From Paulownia fortunei (Eukaryota; Streptophyta; Magnoliopsida; Lamiales; Paulowniaceae), in contig CM033121.1 of NCBI GenBank assembly GCA_019321725.1, positions 8,246,001-8,310,000 of the forward strand: DNA of 64,000 nt, read 5' to 3'. The translations under genes and the position numbers were made by a program. Shown piece by piece: positions 24,275 to 37,515 of this stretch (position 1 is the stretch's first letter; the number at the start of each line of letters is the position of its first letter). The notes under the pieces were generated by a model that worked only from the letters and a program-made list of their open reading frames with translations, ran no database searches and was not told where the DNA came from.

Positions 24275-24846
24275 TAAGTGATAAATTTAAAATGAAAAAA
24301 ATATTATATACAACTACGACACAATGATGTAATAAAAATTCGGGGCTCGAGCTCTTTCTTGAAATCATAAGCTCAAAATCAAAACCTTGATCCGGCAAAA
24401 AAGGGAACATTTTTAAAAATCTTATCTCCACTCGAGTAATTATTATATACAACAATGATTTGATGCAATTAATACTATATATAAGTAATAAATTTTAAAT
24501 AAAAGAGTATTATTCACAACACCGACACGATGATGTAATAAAAACCCAAGCTGTCATAATCTCAAAAACAAAAACTTAGTCGGTCAAAAATGGAATGTTT
24601 TCAAAAATCTTATCCCCACTCGACTAACTCGACTAATTATTGCATACAACAATGATAGTAATAAATTTAGAATGAAAAAAGTAATATACACAACAAATAC
24701 AGCAATGATGTAATAAAAGTCTGTTATTTCTTGAATTCATAAGTTCAAAATCAAGATAATTCATTAAAAATGGAATATTTTCAAAAATCTTATCCCCACT
24801 CGAGTAATTATTATATACAACAATGATTTAGTGCAACAAATAGTAT
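24275..24846 (+). repeat. Three-copy tandem repeat, 170-210 bp unit
   Basis: Three direct copies, about 24275-24482, 24484-24653 and 24657-24846. Each begins with AGTAATAAATTT-like sequence, continues through GATGTAATAAAA and TTTTCAAAAATCTTATCC, and ends with CACTCGAGTAATTATT and CAACAATGAT. Copies differ by substitutions and small deletions, so the array is not recent. No reading frame is conserved between copies. Confidence 0.8.
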
Positions 24847-24859
24847 ATATATGAATAAA

Positions 24860-26850
24860 ATATAATTGGGTACTTTTTCTCATAAATTTTAAATAAAAAT
24901 AAAAGTATATTAATTCGTTGCACTAAATAAAATTGATGGATATAATACAACAGACACGAATAGAATAATTTTTTTTGCAATCAAGCACCCTAAATTTAAT
25001 TAATAATAATACTAGTACCAACAAATCCTTATCTCACAAACAGCACATACTTCAAGGCCCCACTCCAAATTAAAGGCACCCTTACCCAAACTCGACCTGT
25101 TATTTCACTGCCCTTCTCACCTAAACCACCTCTAAATTACCTAAAAGTGATTAATCCATTCAATGATTTAATCATGCATCCCAAACCCTTTTTCGTCTTT
25201 TCACACGCACAGCTTAGATAAACCAAAATCCAATAGCAATCCAACTAACAACAGCCAGCGTGTTTCTTACCCGATTACAACGGGTGTTGCACTTGACGCC
25301 GTTTAACTCTAACGGCAACCGGCCTGTTCCCTACCCCAGAAGGAAGTATTCTCTGCGTTCGGTCCATTTAGAGTATACATACATACACCCTTTGATTTCT
25401 AATTTTTTTATCTTTTATTTAAAAAGATTGTAATCGATACAATTATATTTTTTAAATTTCATTATGTTACGCGAATTAAAGTAAAAAGATTGAGAGTAAT
25501 AAATCGTATTCAACTTAAATTTCTTAGTGTGTTGGAAATCTATGTATATTTCTCTTCAAATTCATTTCAATTGCTTAAGTTAAATAATTGATGATTTTAC
25601 CATAAATAATTGTTTGTGAACTTAATATGATGCATTACTCCTTGGAGGATAATAGATTGTAAAAATTCATATCTAACAATTTGATTTTATGTGATCGATA
25701 ATAATAATAAATTTGTTCATTGTTTCCGTAATATGTGATCAATTAATCAAATATATTCAAATATTTACTTTAAAATCTACCTTACATATTTCAAATGAAG
25801 ATTTATATATTAATCTCAATTTTCTTTATCTAATTGTTTACACTAAAGAATGAATCAAACTAAGTTCAATTATAACTAGGTTTGCGTAATTCAGATCTTT
25901 AATCCTTAAAAATATTAGAATGTGATAATTTTCAATTACAGACGAATTCAGTTGCGAAACATAAAACAAAGATGAGTGGTTTTCATTATATGGAGCTTAA
26001 ATGTTTTGAAATCAATTTTTGATTCATGTAAACTTGCTTTGTAACTAAATATTATTTCTATTTTTTCTTGTCGTTATCTAAGAATTTACATTGAACAATT
26101 GATCAAATTTAGATAAGAGCATAATTTATGTATAAGTATATTACTTGTCAAATATAATATGTTATAAAAATATATTTTAAGGTAATTTAATTGCACATGA
26201 TAAGGCGCACGATTGAGTTTTTATACTCTTTATGACTAGTAATTTGTGATTAATTGAATAACAATTTGATATTTAATTTTGAATAATCGACAAATTCTAA
26301 ATAAAAGATATCACGATCTATATAACCGACACCTAACTCTTTAAATACAACAGCTTATAAATATCCTTGTAATATCAATTTCAAATTATATTGTAATTTA
26401 TGTAAACGATACTTTACTTTTTAAACGTAATTGATTATAAAGATTAATATAATTTAATTAAAAATTATATCACAATTCACATAACACGACAAAGTAATAG
26501 CACACGTAAGAGATAATAAACCAAACTTGATTGCAAATTATATCAATTATCTAAATTACCTAACCGTTAATTGTTTTTTTGAGATAAAAAAATGAAGGTG
26601 GTCTTATCAATCATCAACAATCGAACGACTGTTACTCCTTAAACACAACATAAGACAAAAAACCACGAATAATGATAGGTGAAATTGGGCAGTGTAGGTA
26701 GGCTTATGGTAGACAATGAAAACTCATTTGATAATGATTTTATTGAATAACAATAGTGTTGTGGGACCAGAGAGGCAATAAAAATCACAATAATATTTAC
26801 ATTAGTAGTACACACAATACATCGCTAGGGCCTAACTCATCGGAAAACAG
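24860..26850. other. Intergenic DNA upstream of the AML-type gene
   Basis: No gene seen. The part 25010-25370 is clearly less AT-rich than its surroundings and contains an imperfect palindrome GCCGTTTAACTCTAACGGC (25300-25318). The rest is AT-rich. The last kilobase is presumably the distal promoter of the gene starting near 26.95 kb. Confidence 0.4.
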
Positions 26851-26856
26851 TCTCAT

Positions 26857-26882
26857 TATATATATATATATATATATATAAA
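26857..26882 (+). repeat. (AT)n run, possible TATA region of the AML-type gene
   Basis: Twelve AT units ending in AAAGG, about 70-100 bp upstream of the CT-rich stretch that looks like the transcribed leader. It could supply a TATA box, but position is the only support. Confidence 0.4.
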
Positions 26883-26949
26883 GGAAAATATTTATGTAAT
26901 AAAGGTCTAATGTTTTTCAATCTAAATCCTCGGTCTCTTTCTTTTTTCT

Positions 26950-27235
26950 TCGTTGTTTCTGTCAATTTTCTTCTCTCTTCAAACCCTCCATAAAAACCGA
27001 TCTCCATTACTCTTTCTCTCTCAACCTTTTCTTGTTTTCTTTGTTTTACGTTTGAATTTCTTCTTTGTTTTTGAAAAGAAAAATTTCTGTGCTAGAGAGC
27101 GGGAGGTGGAGATCAGGATCTTCGCCCGTGGCTGGCCGGAAAGTGACGTAATCTCCGGTCGTAAGTGTGGCAGTTGAGAGACAAAGCAAGCAGAAAACCG
27201 CCGATTTGTTCTGACACAGACAGACGGGGGAAGAT

Positions 27236-27272
<37 letters not shown>

Positions 27273-27305
27273 ATTCATATGTATATTTTATAGAGAAATT
27301 ATTCA

Positions 27306-27336
<31 letters not shown>

Positions 27337-28453
27337 ATAGATGATACATGTGGTTAACGTGCAATGTAGGGAAAACAGCAAGGAAAAAATGAAGAGAGAG
27401 AAAGGCATCGAAGAAGCTTTGGAGGAGGTTATTTGCACGGCACAGATACCTAGATCTCTTCTTCAATCTCCCTTACCCTTGCCTTTTGCCGCAATTTATT
27501 CCCTTTTCTTGTCATTCTTAAATTCTGAGTTGATTCTCTCTTTTTTTCTCTCCCTCAAATTCTCTAGCCTTCTTCAAATCCTTCTGTTGTCTCCTTCTAC
27601 TCTTTGTTGCCGTTCTTTTCTTTTTCTTTCAGTAATTTTTGCTGCTTTCTCTGGTTTGGTTCTGAGCTCTGAGAGACGGTGTTCTAATTTTGGAGGTGAG
27701 TTTGTTTTTGAGATTTTTATGTTGAATTCTTGTGGAATTTGAGTTATCTAGACTTTGATCTTTTGAGGATTTTGGTGTTTTAAGTCCAAAGGTAGCAACT
27801 TTTGGTTGTCTGAGGGTTTGTACTGTGTGATCCGATGTTGAATTCTGGTTTAATCACCTGAATTTTGGAGGGGGGCGGTGTGTTTCTGTGATTTCGAGTT
27901 GAAGTTTAAGCTGATCTTTCCTTTTTCCGATCTGCTCAATTCAAGAATTTTATTTTGGGGTTTTGATGGATTTCGGGAAGGTGCCTTTTTTCTTATTTCA
28001 GATTGAGTAAATGTTTGTTCCAAAAATTAATTACCTTTTCAGTTGTGAGATCTTAAATGCAACTGTTATCATGTGAATTTTGTTGAAACAGAGGTGTGCT
28101 TTAGCACCAGTTTTTGGCAACCTATTAATCAAGCTGAAAATTTTAATTGAATCTGCTCTACTGGTAACTGAAAATTGATTGAGGTACACACGCTTATATT
28201 TTCTTTTGGGTTATAAGTACTAGATTACTTGTCTTGCTTCTTGTTTCTCTCTAGGCTTGTCAGGCTGTTATTCAGGTGTCCAGTCTTCCCTTTTCTTTCT
28301 GTCGAACACATGTATCATCTTGTGGATTGTCTGTGCAGGTTTTCTCTGAGGCGGGATCTTCTTGAACTTTCTTTCAGAGTTGATGTGTTTGTGCTTTGGT
28401 GGAAGCCAAGGACGTGGTTTATTTTGAGAAGATCAGCCAAAATATCTGAAGTG
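26950..28453 (+). other. 5' untranslated region of the AML-type gene with one intron
   Basis: CT/GA-rich leader from roughly 26950. A donor at 27696 (TTTGGAG then GTGAGTTTG) and an acceptor at 28337-28338 (TCTGTGCAG) define a 643 bp untranslated intron; the second leader exon 28339-28453 continues into the start codon. The transcription start is not determined. A leader intron is common in genes of this kind. Confidence 0.6.
27241..27336. repeat. Paired GA microsatellites in the AML-type 5' leader
   Basis: Two GA runs (27241-27269 and 27311-27336) separated by about 40 bp, in the presumed first untranslated exon. GA/CT repeats are binding sites of plant BBR/BPC GAGA factors, so they may be regulatory; that is inference from family knowledge. 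Confidence 0.6.
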
Positions 28454-31400
28454 ATGAACCCTAGGGGTTTTTCTCCTTCATCCTTCTTTTCTGAGGAGGT
28501 GTGTTTGTCTGATGAGGTATTGGTTGCCCGTATAATGCTGAATATATCTTTATAAGAGAACTCCAGAGTAAATAGGGGTTCTATAATTTGGTGGTACACT
28601 TTGCATCACTATTAACTCCCACGTCATACAAAATTTGCGCACACAAAGAAAATAAAGAAAAACTGTGACATTCTTTTTCTTTATTTATGCCATGTGATTG
28701 ATTACACATGATTGCTTGTTTCCATACTTTGCAGAGACAGGTTGGTGTAAGGAAGATGGACCACATGACTAGTTACTTTGGTGAGTAGTCATGATTTTTA
28801 GGTTGCAGGTTGCTATGGTGAAGCTCATGCACAGCATGATATAAATTTTTGTGAAGGCTTCTACTTAGGGCAAGATTGACACAGTCCAATTACTCATTTT
28901 CCCCCCTTTAGTAGAAAATAACAGTGGCGGGAAATCGGGATGAGGATGTCTTTTTTGCTTTATGAGCCAATGTAAAATATGATCCCTCTAGGTTCCATTT
29001 CATGCCACTATTTTCCAAGAAAAATCACTTTAACTGGCCTATGGGATCTGATCTGTTATCTTTTAGTATGATCTGCATTTTGGTTTCTGAAGTTAATTTT
29101 ATGTTACATGCTTAATATGTTTTGATACCATCTGTTGTAGTTGATCGCAGATATCAGCTTTTGTGAATTTACTTCTATTATCTCACATAACTATTGATTT
29201 GACAGAGTTCTTTTATATTGTCATTACTGTTAGACTAGAGTTGACAGCTTATGCACTATGACCGACTTAGATTCTGTTGTGATTCATGAGGTCATTTGAT
29301 GTCTCCCGACATGAATTAGATTACCAAAAATGGTTTCCTGGTCTGCTATGCCTACCCCTCTCTGATGATGCACCTTATAGTCACCTTAGAACTTCAACAT
29401 ATCTAATAGTATCGCATTTTCAAATTTTAGTAGTTTGGTGTTGGCATAAATTTTCGTTCAATTTTGCAATTTAACTGAAATCAAGATTTCTATGAACTCA
29501 AGTCAGTTCTTCATTGACCTTAGTAGGTCGGTATGAAGTCCTCCGTTTCTTTTGGAGGTGCTGACCCGCAGCGAGGCAGAGATGATTTTGTATTTAACTG
29601 AAATCAAGATATGCACGAACTCTGACCACATAAAACCTATATTTCCAACTACTACTGGCAATCACTGCATTAGATGATTCTCTGACCTGGATTATACAAA
29701 AAGTAAGATATATTTGGACAAGTAGTCTTGAACTAAAACACTGCCTACGCAGAACTTAAATGGAAAATAAAAAAAAATCATCATGTAGCCGGCTCGAATA
29801 AGTTAAGATTAGTCTCAGTTGTTCTGAGTTGAACTTTTGACTTAATAGTGTTGGGGCAGGAAACAATTTATAATAAGCATAATTGCATTTGGAAGATAAT
29901 CTGTAACATTTTGATATGAGAGTTTTTCTCCTCACACACTTGGAGTTGGTTGAAGATGTTTGTTAAGTTTGATATTAGATCGAACGAATAATTTTTATTT
30001 TGTTGGATTTGGTCCCAGACATATTGACTGTTCAAAGTCTATCTGACATAGAAAGATGGATTCACGCCTACACAGCAATTCATGCGATTGAGACTGTTTT
30101 TCTTGATAATATATTCTGTTGAAAAACTAAATAATTTTCTCTTGGTCATGATATTATACAATTGTGGCTTTTTTACTTCAGTCATGTTTTATGAGTTGGT
30201 GGTGGTTGGTGAGACCAACAAATATAGAGAATAAAAGTTGTAGTTATAAGTTTAATTCTCTGTTGTTTAGAATATACAACATGAGCGAAACATGATGTTA
30301 AGCTGTGGAAGAAGCAAAGGGTCTTGTCAGTTCGAAACACATGAATTTACTAGAGGCGCTGCATGACCACTCTTCTTTGGGCATTTCATACAACTTAATT
30401 AGTAATCATGTCAAATAACATGAGACATAGTTGTGTTCCAAAGACTGCAGACCAAAGGCTGCAGTTCTGTGTACTTCTATTGGATGCATCTTACGGAATT
30501 CTTGACTGAGTTACAAAATTGACCTCTTGTTGCTATTTGTTTATATACTAGCACCAGTTCGATAAACTAAAATCTTGTGGCTCATTTAGGACTAGTTTTA
30601 CTTATGTCATGATTAATAACTTATGCTAATCATTATTTTTTTGGTTGTGCTTGCAATAACATCATTTCCTAGTTTTTGGTATAAAAGGAATAAAGGGTTC
30701 ATCAATGCACAGGTTACATTCTAAATTCTTGACTAAGCTTCTAACACATAGCATTTTGTGGTCTACCACTTTAATAATTAAACAGCTGAAGGATCTACTT
30801 AAAATTCTGCTCCTAAATTCGGCCTGCAACAGAAAAGTTGGCAAATTTTCTTAGCCTCCTCCTGGTTCAAATTTGTATCTGCTTCTGTTGATAATAACTG
30901 ATCTCATGACTTTCTTTGACTTGTTAAAAAGTCGATTCTCTACGGACTTAATTGCTTGCACTGTTTAAATTACACAGATTTTCCTTAACTAAAGCCCATG
31001 AGCTACGCAATTTGCATTTTAGGAAGGAAAAGTCAAACTCTAGCTGTCTATTATAAATGCCCGTAAACCTTTGGAAAAAGGGTAGTTATATAGAATTGTT
31101 ACGTGTGTCGTGAAATTATTATATCTACCAATGGCTTCTTTGGGCCTTTCTGAAACTGGTCTTAAATTTTTTGGATGTTTTGCAGGTTTAAAATCAGATG
31201 GAATATTAAGAACGGAAGGTGTTACTTCATCGCCTCTTGAAAATAGAATCCCATTGGATTCACAGATGGCTAAGGGGTTTGCTCTTCCTGACTATTATCT
31301 CAGTCGTGGTCGAAATGTTAACCTTTCGTTAGGAAAGCATATTGTTGGAGCAGAAAGAGCAGCCAGTCGTTCCTTGCCAAGTGCTGTTGACCATGATCTA

Positions 31401-34400
31401 GGTTCTAGAACTAATTTGAATATGGAGTCCGCAACCTATTTTTTTGATGGAGATAAAATAAATCCGATGGGTGCTCAGTATGAAAACGGTCTCTTTTCAA
31501 GTTCAATGTCGGATTTATTTAGTAGAAACTGTACGTCCTCTCATTTTCCTAGTCAGCTAATTCTTAAATGTTTTCCAATATCTGAAACTCGGGCCAAATA
31601 ATTATAAGACCATGTCTTGTTCTCTATGTATTTATTTCTTGCAGTAAAATTATCATCAAATAATGCTACACATGGTCACTCTGTTGCTGCTGCTTCTGTT
31701 CCCTCCCATTATGAGGAAGAAGAGGCTTTTGAATCGCTCGAAGAACTTGAGGCTCAAACTATTGGTAATCTTCTCCCTGATGATGACGACTTGCTTTCTG
31801 GTGTGACTGATGGGTTTGACAGCATTATCCGACCTCATAATGGGGAAGACATGGAAGATCTAGACCTGTTTAGCAGTGTTGGAGGACTGGAACTTGGAGA
31901 AGATGGCTTCTCACATAGAAACTCTCAACTTTCTGATGTAAATTCTAATAATCAGCTGGCAATATCTGTGGGTTCCAATGGAGGGGAACACCCTTTTGGG
32001 GAGCACCCTTCTAGAACACTCTTTGTTAGAAATATAAATAGCAATGTTGAAGATTCTGAATTGCGAACACTTTTTGAGGTAAGCAGTGATCACCTTTTGG
32101 CACTTAAAATTGTACTTCAAGCATATTCTTGTACTTTCTTACTGGTGAATTCTTATTATCAAATTTTGTAATTTTAGCAATATGGAGACATCCGCACCCT
32201 GTATACAGCGTGCAAGCATAGGGGGTTTGTTATGATCTCATATTATGATATAAGAGCAGCCCGCAATGCAATGAAAGCACTCCAGAATAAACCATTAAGG
32301 CGTAGGAAACTTGATATACATTTCTCAATTCCTAAGGTGATTTTCTGCTATGTTGCATTTTCCAACTCTGCTTTAAAACTTCTCTGCCCTCTTTGTTTCC
32401 GTTGCTTATCTAAACCACAAACTATATTCTCTGACCTGTTTTTTCGCTTACTACGTTTGCCAGGAGAATCCATCAGAAAAGGATATAAATCAGGGCACTT
32501 TTGTGGTTTCCATCCTTGATTCTTCTGTTTCAAATGATGAACTCCGTGAAGTTTTTGGTGTCTATGGTGAAATCAAGGAGGTGAGCTTGAGTGCCAGCTT
32601 AATTAATAATTTTTAGTTCACATTCAAATGGAACCACTAACTATTGTTTTTGGGGTGCAGATTCGTGAGATTCCACATATATCAAATCACAAATTTGTAG
32701 AGTTTTATGATGTCAGAGCTGCAGAATCTGCACTTCGTGCATTGAGCAGGAGTGACAGTGCTGGAAAGCAGATTAAGCTTGAACCAGGCCGACCTGGTGG
32801 CTCCAAAAGGTGGATCAGCCCTTGTACTTTATATATATTTCCACTGTCATATCTATCATCTTCATGTTCCTCTTTCTTGATGAGCTTCATTTATGAAACC
32901 AGCCTTACAAGCAGGCAGTTATATTTTAGTGGGTTTTTAGTAAGTAGAGCCAGTTGGCTGATGGGTTCTATTGCAAATATTGCTTTCTGCTGACTCTAAC
33001 GATTAACCTGTCCCATGTATAGATTGATGCAGCCTTTTTCTTCAGAACTGGAGCAGGAAGAATCTGGTCTTCTGTTGCAACAGCATAGTCCTTCTAATAA
33101 CTTGGCAACTGGATTTTCTGGTAATATTATTTCTCATTGTATAGACAGCTGATGGGATTTCAGTTAACTGATAATTGATGACTTGGCTGTGAATATTATG
33201 CCAGGATCACTTTCACTTGGGGGGACCGCACCCAGTACAGATAATGGAACAATTCTTGTCCCGCTCTCAACAAATGGAGGCCCTATTAGTCCACTCCTGG
33301 ATAATGTGCTTCACCCTGGGGTATCGTCTAGTGTACCTAACAGCTTACCATCTCTAGTAAGAGTTGAACCTGGAAATCAATCCAGTATTACTGAATCTGG
33401 CCACTTACGGAACCACCCGAAATTTGAGCTCCAGGGGACGCCAAATCTTCATCCTCATTCACTTCCTGAATATCATGATGGTTTAGCAAATGGGCCTCCC
33501 TTTGGTTCTCCAAGTAATATGGCTGCAAATATTAGTTCCCGACCACCAGAAATAATTGATAGCCAGCAGTTTCGTAGAGTTAGCTCTAATGGGCAGTCAA
33601 TTGACTTAAATGAAGGTAATAATTGCCAAGGTCTCGCTGCTTTGACTTTTTTATGGATCTTTGCTAAATTTCTGTTTTGTTAGTTACTTAGTGGTTACTG
33701 AAGCGAATATCTGGGTCGCCAATCTTTGGAAAAGGAATTGTTATAGGGTAGAACACTGAGAAGTCTGCTTGTCCCTGATTTTTTTTACTCATATAGCAAA
33801 TCCTTTTGAAAAAGTGGAAGAAAAAGAAATAGAACTGGAATCTGATACTGCAGTTTGCATCCTTGTGCAACTCTTTGTTTCCCTGTTGAACAACATTGCA
33901 ACAACGTGCAATACCCCTCCCCTTTATAACATAAGTCCTCCATATACAGGGCTTTTACTGAAAAATATGACAATTAACCTTAGCTTCAAAGCTGTGAAAC
34001 CTATAGCTTTCAAGCTGTCACATTCTCTGACATGCTGAGTCATATGGTCTTTGCTCTCTTCAGTTTTTGGTTCCTCTGGAAATGGGAGCTGTCCCCCTCC
34101 TGGGCGTCACTACATGTGGAGTAATTCGCATCATCCACAACCTCAGGCCGTTTTGTGGCCTAGTTCACCATCATTTGTCAATGGGATTGGTGCTGCTCAT
34201 CCTCAACAGTTGCATGCAGTTCCTAGAGCACCATCTCATATACTGAATGCACTTCTACCTCTGAATAACCATCATGTGGGATCAGCACCATCTGTCAATC
34301 CTTCTCTCTGGGACAGACGACATGCTTATGCTGGGGAGTCACCTGATGCTACTGTATTCCACCCAGGTTCACTAGGGAACATGAGAATTTCTGGTAATTC

Positions 34401-36451
34401 GCCACATCCATTGGAATTTGTCCCTCATAACATCTTTCCTCGCACTGGTGGAAATTGTATGGACGTGCCAATCCCTTCCAAAAATATTGGATTACATCCT
34501 CATCATCAGAGGTGCATGATTTTTCCTGCAAGAGGCCAAATGCTTCCTATGATGAGTTCATTTGATTCTCCTAATGAACGGACTAGAAACCGCAGAAACG
34601 AAGGCAACTCGAGTCAAGCTGACAACAAGAAACAGTTTGAGCTTGACATAGACCGAATTGTACGAGGAGAAGATAAGCGGACGACCCTTATGATAAAGAA
34701 CATTCCTAACAAGTATGTGGTAATCCATTAATTTTCTGAGGTTGTGTATTCATATCCAATCTGACAACTCTTTCCTAAATCCCTGGTTGATAAATATTTT
34801 GCATATGTCAAGCTGGTAGACACACATACAAACAGATGATACTCTTGACTGCATACATTTTGGGTAACTGAATAATTTGAAGGTTTTATTATGTCATTCC
34901 CTTTGTATGTGTCAGGAGAGGTGAAATCTCACTGTCTGGACAAACTTTAGGTTGGAACTAGCTTACTTATAGCAGCTCTTATGCATTTGAGCCTGCTATT
35001 GTCTAATTCTGTCGACCAGAGAACGTGCTGATCTCATAATATCCTGGATTTACATAATTTGATTATAATCCTGTGTCCTATTGTTTATTTGCATCACATA
35101 AATGCTTAAGCACCAGTGTGGAGTTACTCATCGAGTTTTATCTGAATATGAAAAGTGCTGTGATTTTTGACCTTCCCTACCAGGCTGTGGACCATGGAAA
35201 TATTTTGTTCATGTTACACACATGTTTTAAGAGATTATTCATGATCTTACTACAAGTTATGTGTATCTTCAAATCACTTGAGTATAATGCTTTTTCCCCA
35301 ACACCTGTGATTCTTCCATATTCAATTTCATTATGGTTGCAATATTAGGTACACCTCAAAGATGCTTTTGGCTGCCATTGATGAACGTCATAGAGGGACT
35401 TATGATTTCATTTACTTACCTATTGATTTTAAGGCAAGTTTACTTTTACTTCTGAAGTTATTTTTATTTTTCTAGCCAAGTTCTTCTGGATATCTAATTT
35501 GGCTACAAGTATCTTCCTGTTTGATTCTTTGGTATTTCTTATTGTTGCAGAATAAATGCAATGTAGGCTATGCATTTATAAACATGACTGACCCTTCCCT
35601 CATAGTTCCTTTTTATCAGGTATACCCAGTGAGATTCTTCATATACTTGTTATTGCTTGTATTACATTGAAAGCACAAGTATATTAGTTCTTTTTGCTTT
35701 TGCAGACATTCAATGGAAAGAAATGGGAAAAGTTTAATAGTGAAAAAGTGGCATCTTTGGCATATGCTCGAATACAGGGCAAAGCTGCCCTCATTGCACA
35801 CTTCCAGAACTCAAGCTTGATGAATGAAGACAAGAGATGCCGTCCTATACTCTTCCATACAGATGGTCCTAATGCAGGCGATCAGGTATGAACTGCCTAC
35901 ACCCTGGTTGATTCAGGAAATTTATGCTATCTCCTTAATTGTTTAGATCCCTGCCTTCAGAACTTTACTGATCTTATCCATTTGTGTGTGAAAGAGGATT
36001 TGATTTTCTGTCTCGAGACCATTCATATCTCATAAGACCTGAGTTGACTTTTTAGTCCTTGCGTTGGTGGTGTTTGACCAAATTATTGGTTGGATGGGGA
36101 GTTAAACTTGCAAAAGCTCAGAACATAACCTTGATATAACTGTGATCACTTGCGTGTGTTGCATTCATTTAATAAATTGTATTACTTTTGTCAAGGGCAG
36201 AGAGCTTGTTGGTTTAACATAGAGATTCGAGCTTTCATTCAGAAAGGACACAGAAAAATCAAAGTCATTATCTTTGCCTATTACCAATGCAGGTTCCCTT
36301 CCCAATGGGTGCTAATATTCGAGCAAGACCAGGCAAAACTCGAACCAGCATCTCTGAGGAAAACAATCAAGAAATCCCACCAAATTCTCTAATTGGGGAG
36401 GATTATTCCAATGGAGATTCATCTTCTGGTTCGGGCAAAGATTCAGATTGA
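28454..36451 (+). CDS. AML: MEI2-like RNA-binding protein (AML family), 14 coding exons
   Basis: Plant MEI2-like proteins bind RNA in the nucleus/cytoplasm and act in meiosis and vegetative growth signalling. Coding exons read here: 28454-28516, 28735-28780, 31186-31530, 31645-32078, 32178-32336, 32464-32580, 32661-32809, 33023-33120, 33205-33615, 34064-34712, 35349-35433, 35551-35619, 35706-35885, 36293-36451; total 2,964 nt, 987 residues, all phases consistent. RRM1 is about residues 275-349 (RNP2 LFVRNI, RNP1 HRGFVMISY), RRM2 about 358-432 (GTFVVSILD), and the Mei2-specific C-terminal RRM3 about 814-920 (TTLMIKNIPNKY, GYAFINMTDP, NGKKWEKFNSEKVA). An acidic EELEAQTIGNLLPDDDDLL motif precedes RRM1. 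Start codon chosen because MNPRGFSPSSFFSEE matches the family N-terminus and follows an untranslated intron. Which AML subclade is not settled. All introns are GT-AG except the one after exon 11 (GC-AG). Confidence 0.93.
35434..35550 (+). other. GC-AG intron inside RRM3 of the AML-type gene
   Basis: Exon 11 ends ATTGATTTTAAG and the intron begins GCAAGT; it ends TTGTTGCAG. No GT donor nearby keeps the frame, and the joined protein (…IDFK then NKCNVGYAF…) matches the conserved RRM3. The AAG|GCAAGT context is the usual strong form of plant GC donors. Confidence 0.88.
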
Positions 36452-37200
36452 GTTGCCCCCTCCTTTTTGATCACTAACCTTCTAGAAAATGAATATGGCC
36501 TATTAATTTACCTGAAATTTTGTTATTGTATATTATTAAGGTGTGGTAAGCAGAACGGCAGAGGGGTAGTAACAGTGGGTGAGAAAAGCATTGTTCTGGT
36601 GAGTTTGGAAAACCTCTAGAAATTGACAGATTGCCTGACCAAAGTATTGAATTGTTCATTTGTCGTGCGGTTACTATAGCAAAGGTGACAAGGAGCAACA
36701 TGTGGAGCTTCAAAATTTTGGACAATATTTTGAGGAGTTTCATTCTGTATGTATAGAGTTTCTGAGCGACAGCGAAATATGCTGTATGGAGGAGGCGTCT
36801 CCTGCCATTCCTTTTTCTCTTGGCATTTTTTGTTCCTCCTTTTTGCCCCGATTTTATCTTCTCTTGTTTTTTGGGCAGTTTGCTAAGAGAAGTCGGAAAC
36901 AACTGTTAGAGGGAATTTTTGTTCTGATTGATATACTCTTGTCGTATCATTTCTTTTGAATTTGAGGATCTTTCCCTAATTGTCACCCTCGCTCATGATT
37001 GCCCATTTTGTATGTTTTACTTTGCTGCGGTTCTTTCTGCTGTTTTTGTGCAGTTCTTCGTGCTCTGTGCTTGGAATGAAGTCCTCTATGAAACAAGTGC
37101 ACCTTTGGTTCTCTATATTGCAATGCAGTGGGTCTCACATACAATACTTGTCTCAGAATTAAAACTCAAAAAAGTTTATTCACTGAACTGAGAGTAACAC
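36452..37200 (+). other. 3' untranslated region of the AML-type gene
   Basis: T-rich sequence without conserved frames follows the TGA stop at 36449-36451. The transcript end is probably between 36.9 and 37.2 kb; no single poly(A) signal stands out. Confidence 0.45.
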
Positions 37201-37515
37201 GGCAGACACTCTGATTTGTATTATTATGTATATATTTAAGAAAGTATTTTATACAAAACATACAAACGCCACAACATTAGGTCAGGTTTAATTATCCAAG
37301 CCATGTGTCTTCTAACTGCAAGACTGATAATGTTGGAAATTCATATTCCAATGGTGAACTGAATTGTGATAAATAAAATCTAAACCTTTATTTCTACAAT
37401 AATGTCTGTTAAATAAACTAGAACTTTTTTTTTTTAATTTTCTTTAATCACCACTCCTAAAAATTATGCTCTTGCTCTGTATATGCGTGCCGTAGCCATA
37501 TGTTATACGCTTCTT

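Noticed and set aside
27046..27438. 130-residue frame on the - strand opposite the AML-type leader
   Set aside because: Low-complexity Ser/Leu stretches from GA repeats; antisense to the leader.
28229..28453. In-frame N-terminal extension of the AML-type protein starting at 28229
   Set aside because: It crosses a good acceptor at 28337-28338 and a leader intron, and the residues do not resemble the family N-terminus.
36474..36902. 142-residue frame on the - strand
   Set aside because: Antisense of the AML-type 3' untranslated region; no family resemblance or splice support.
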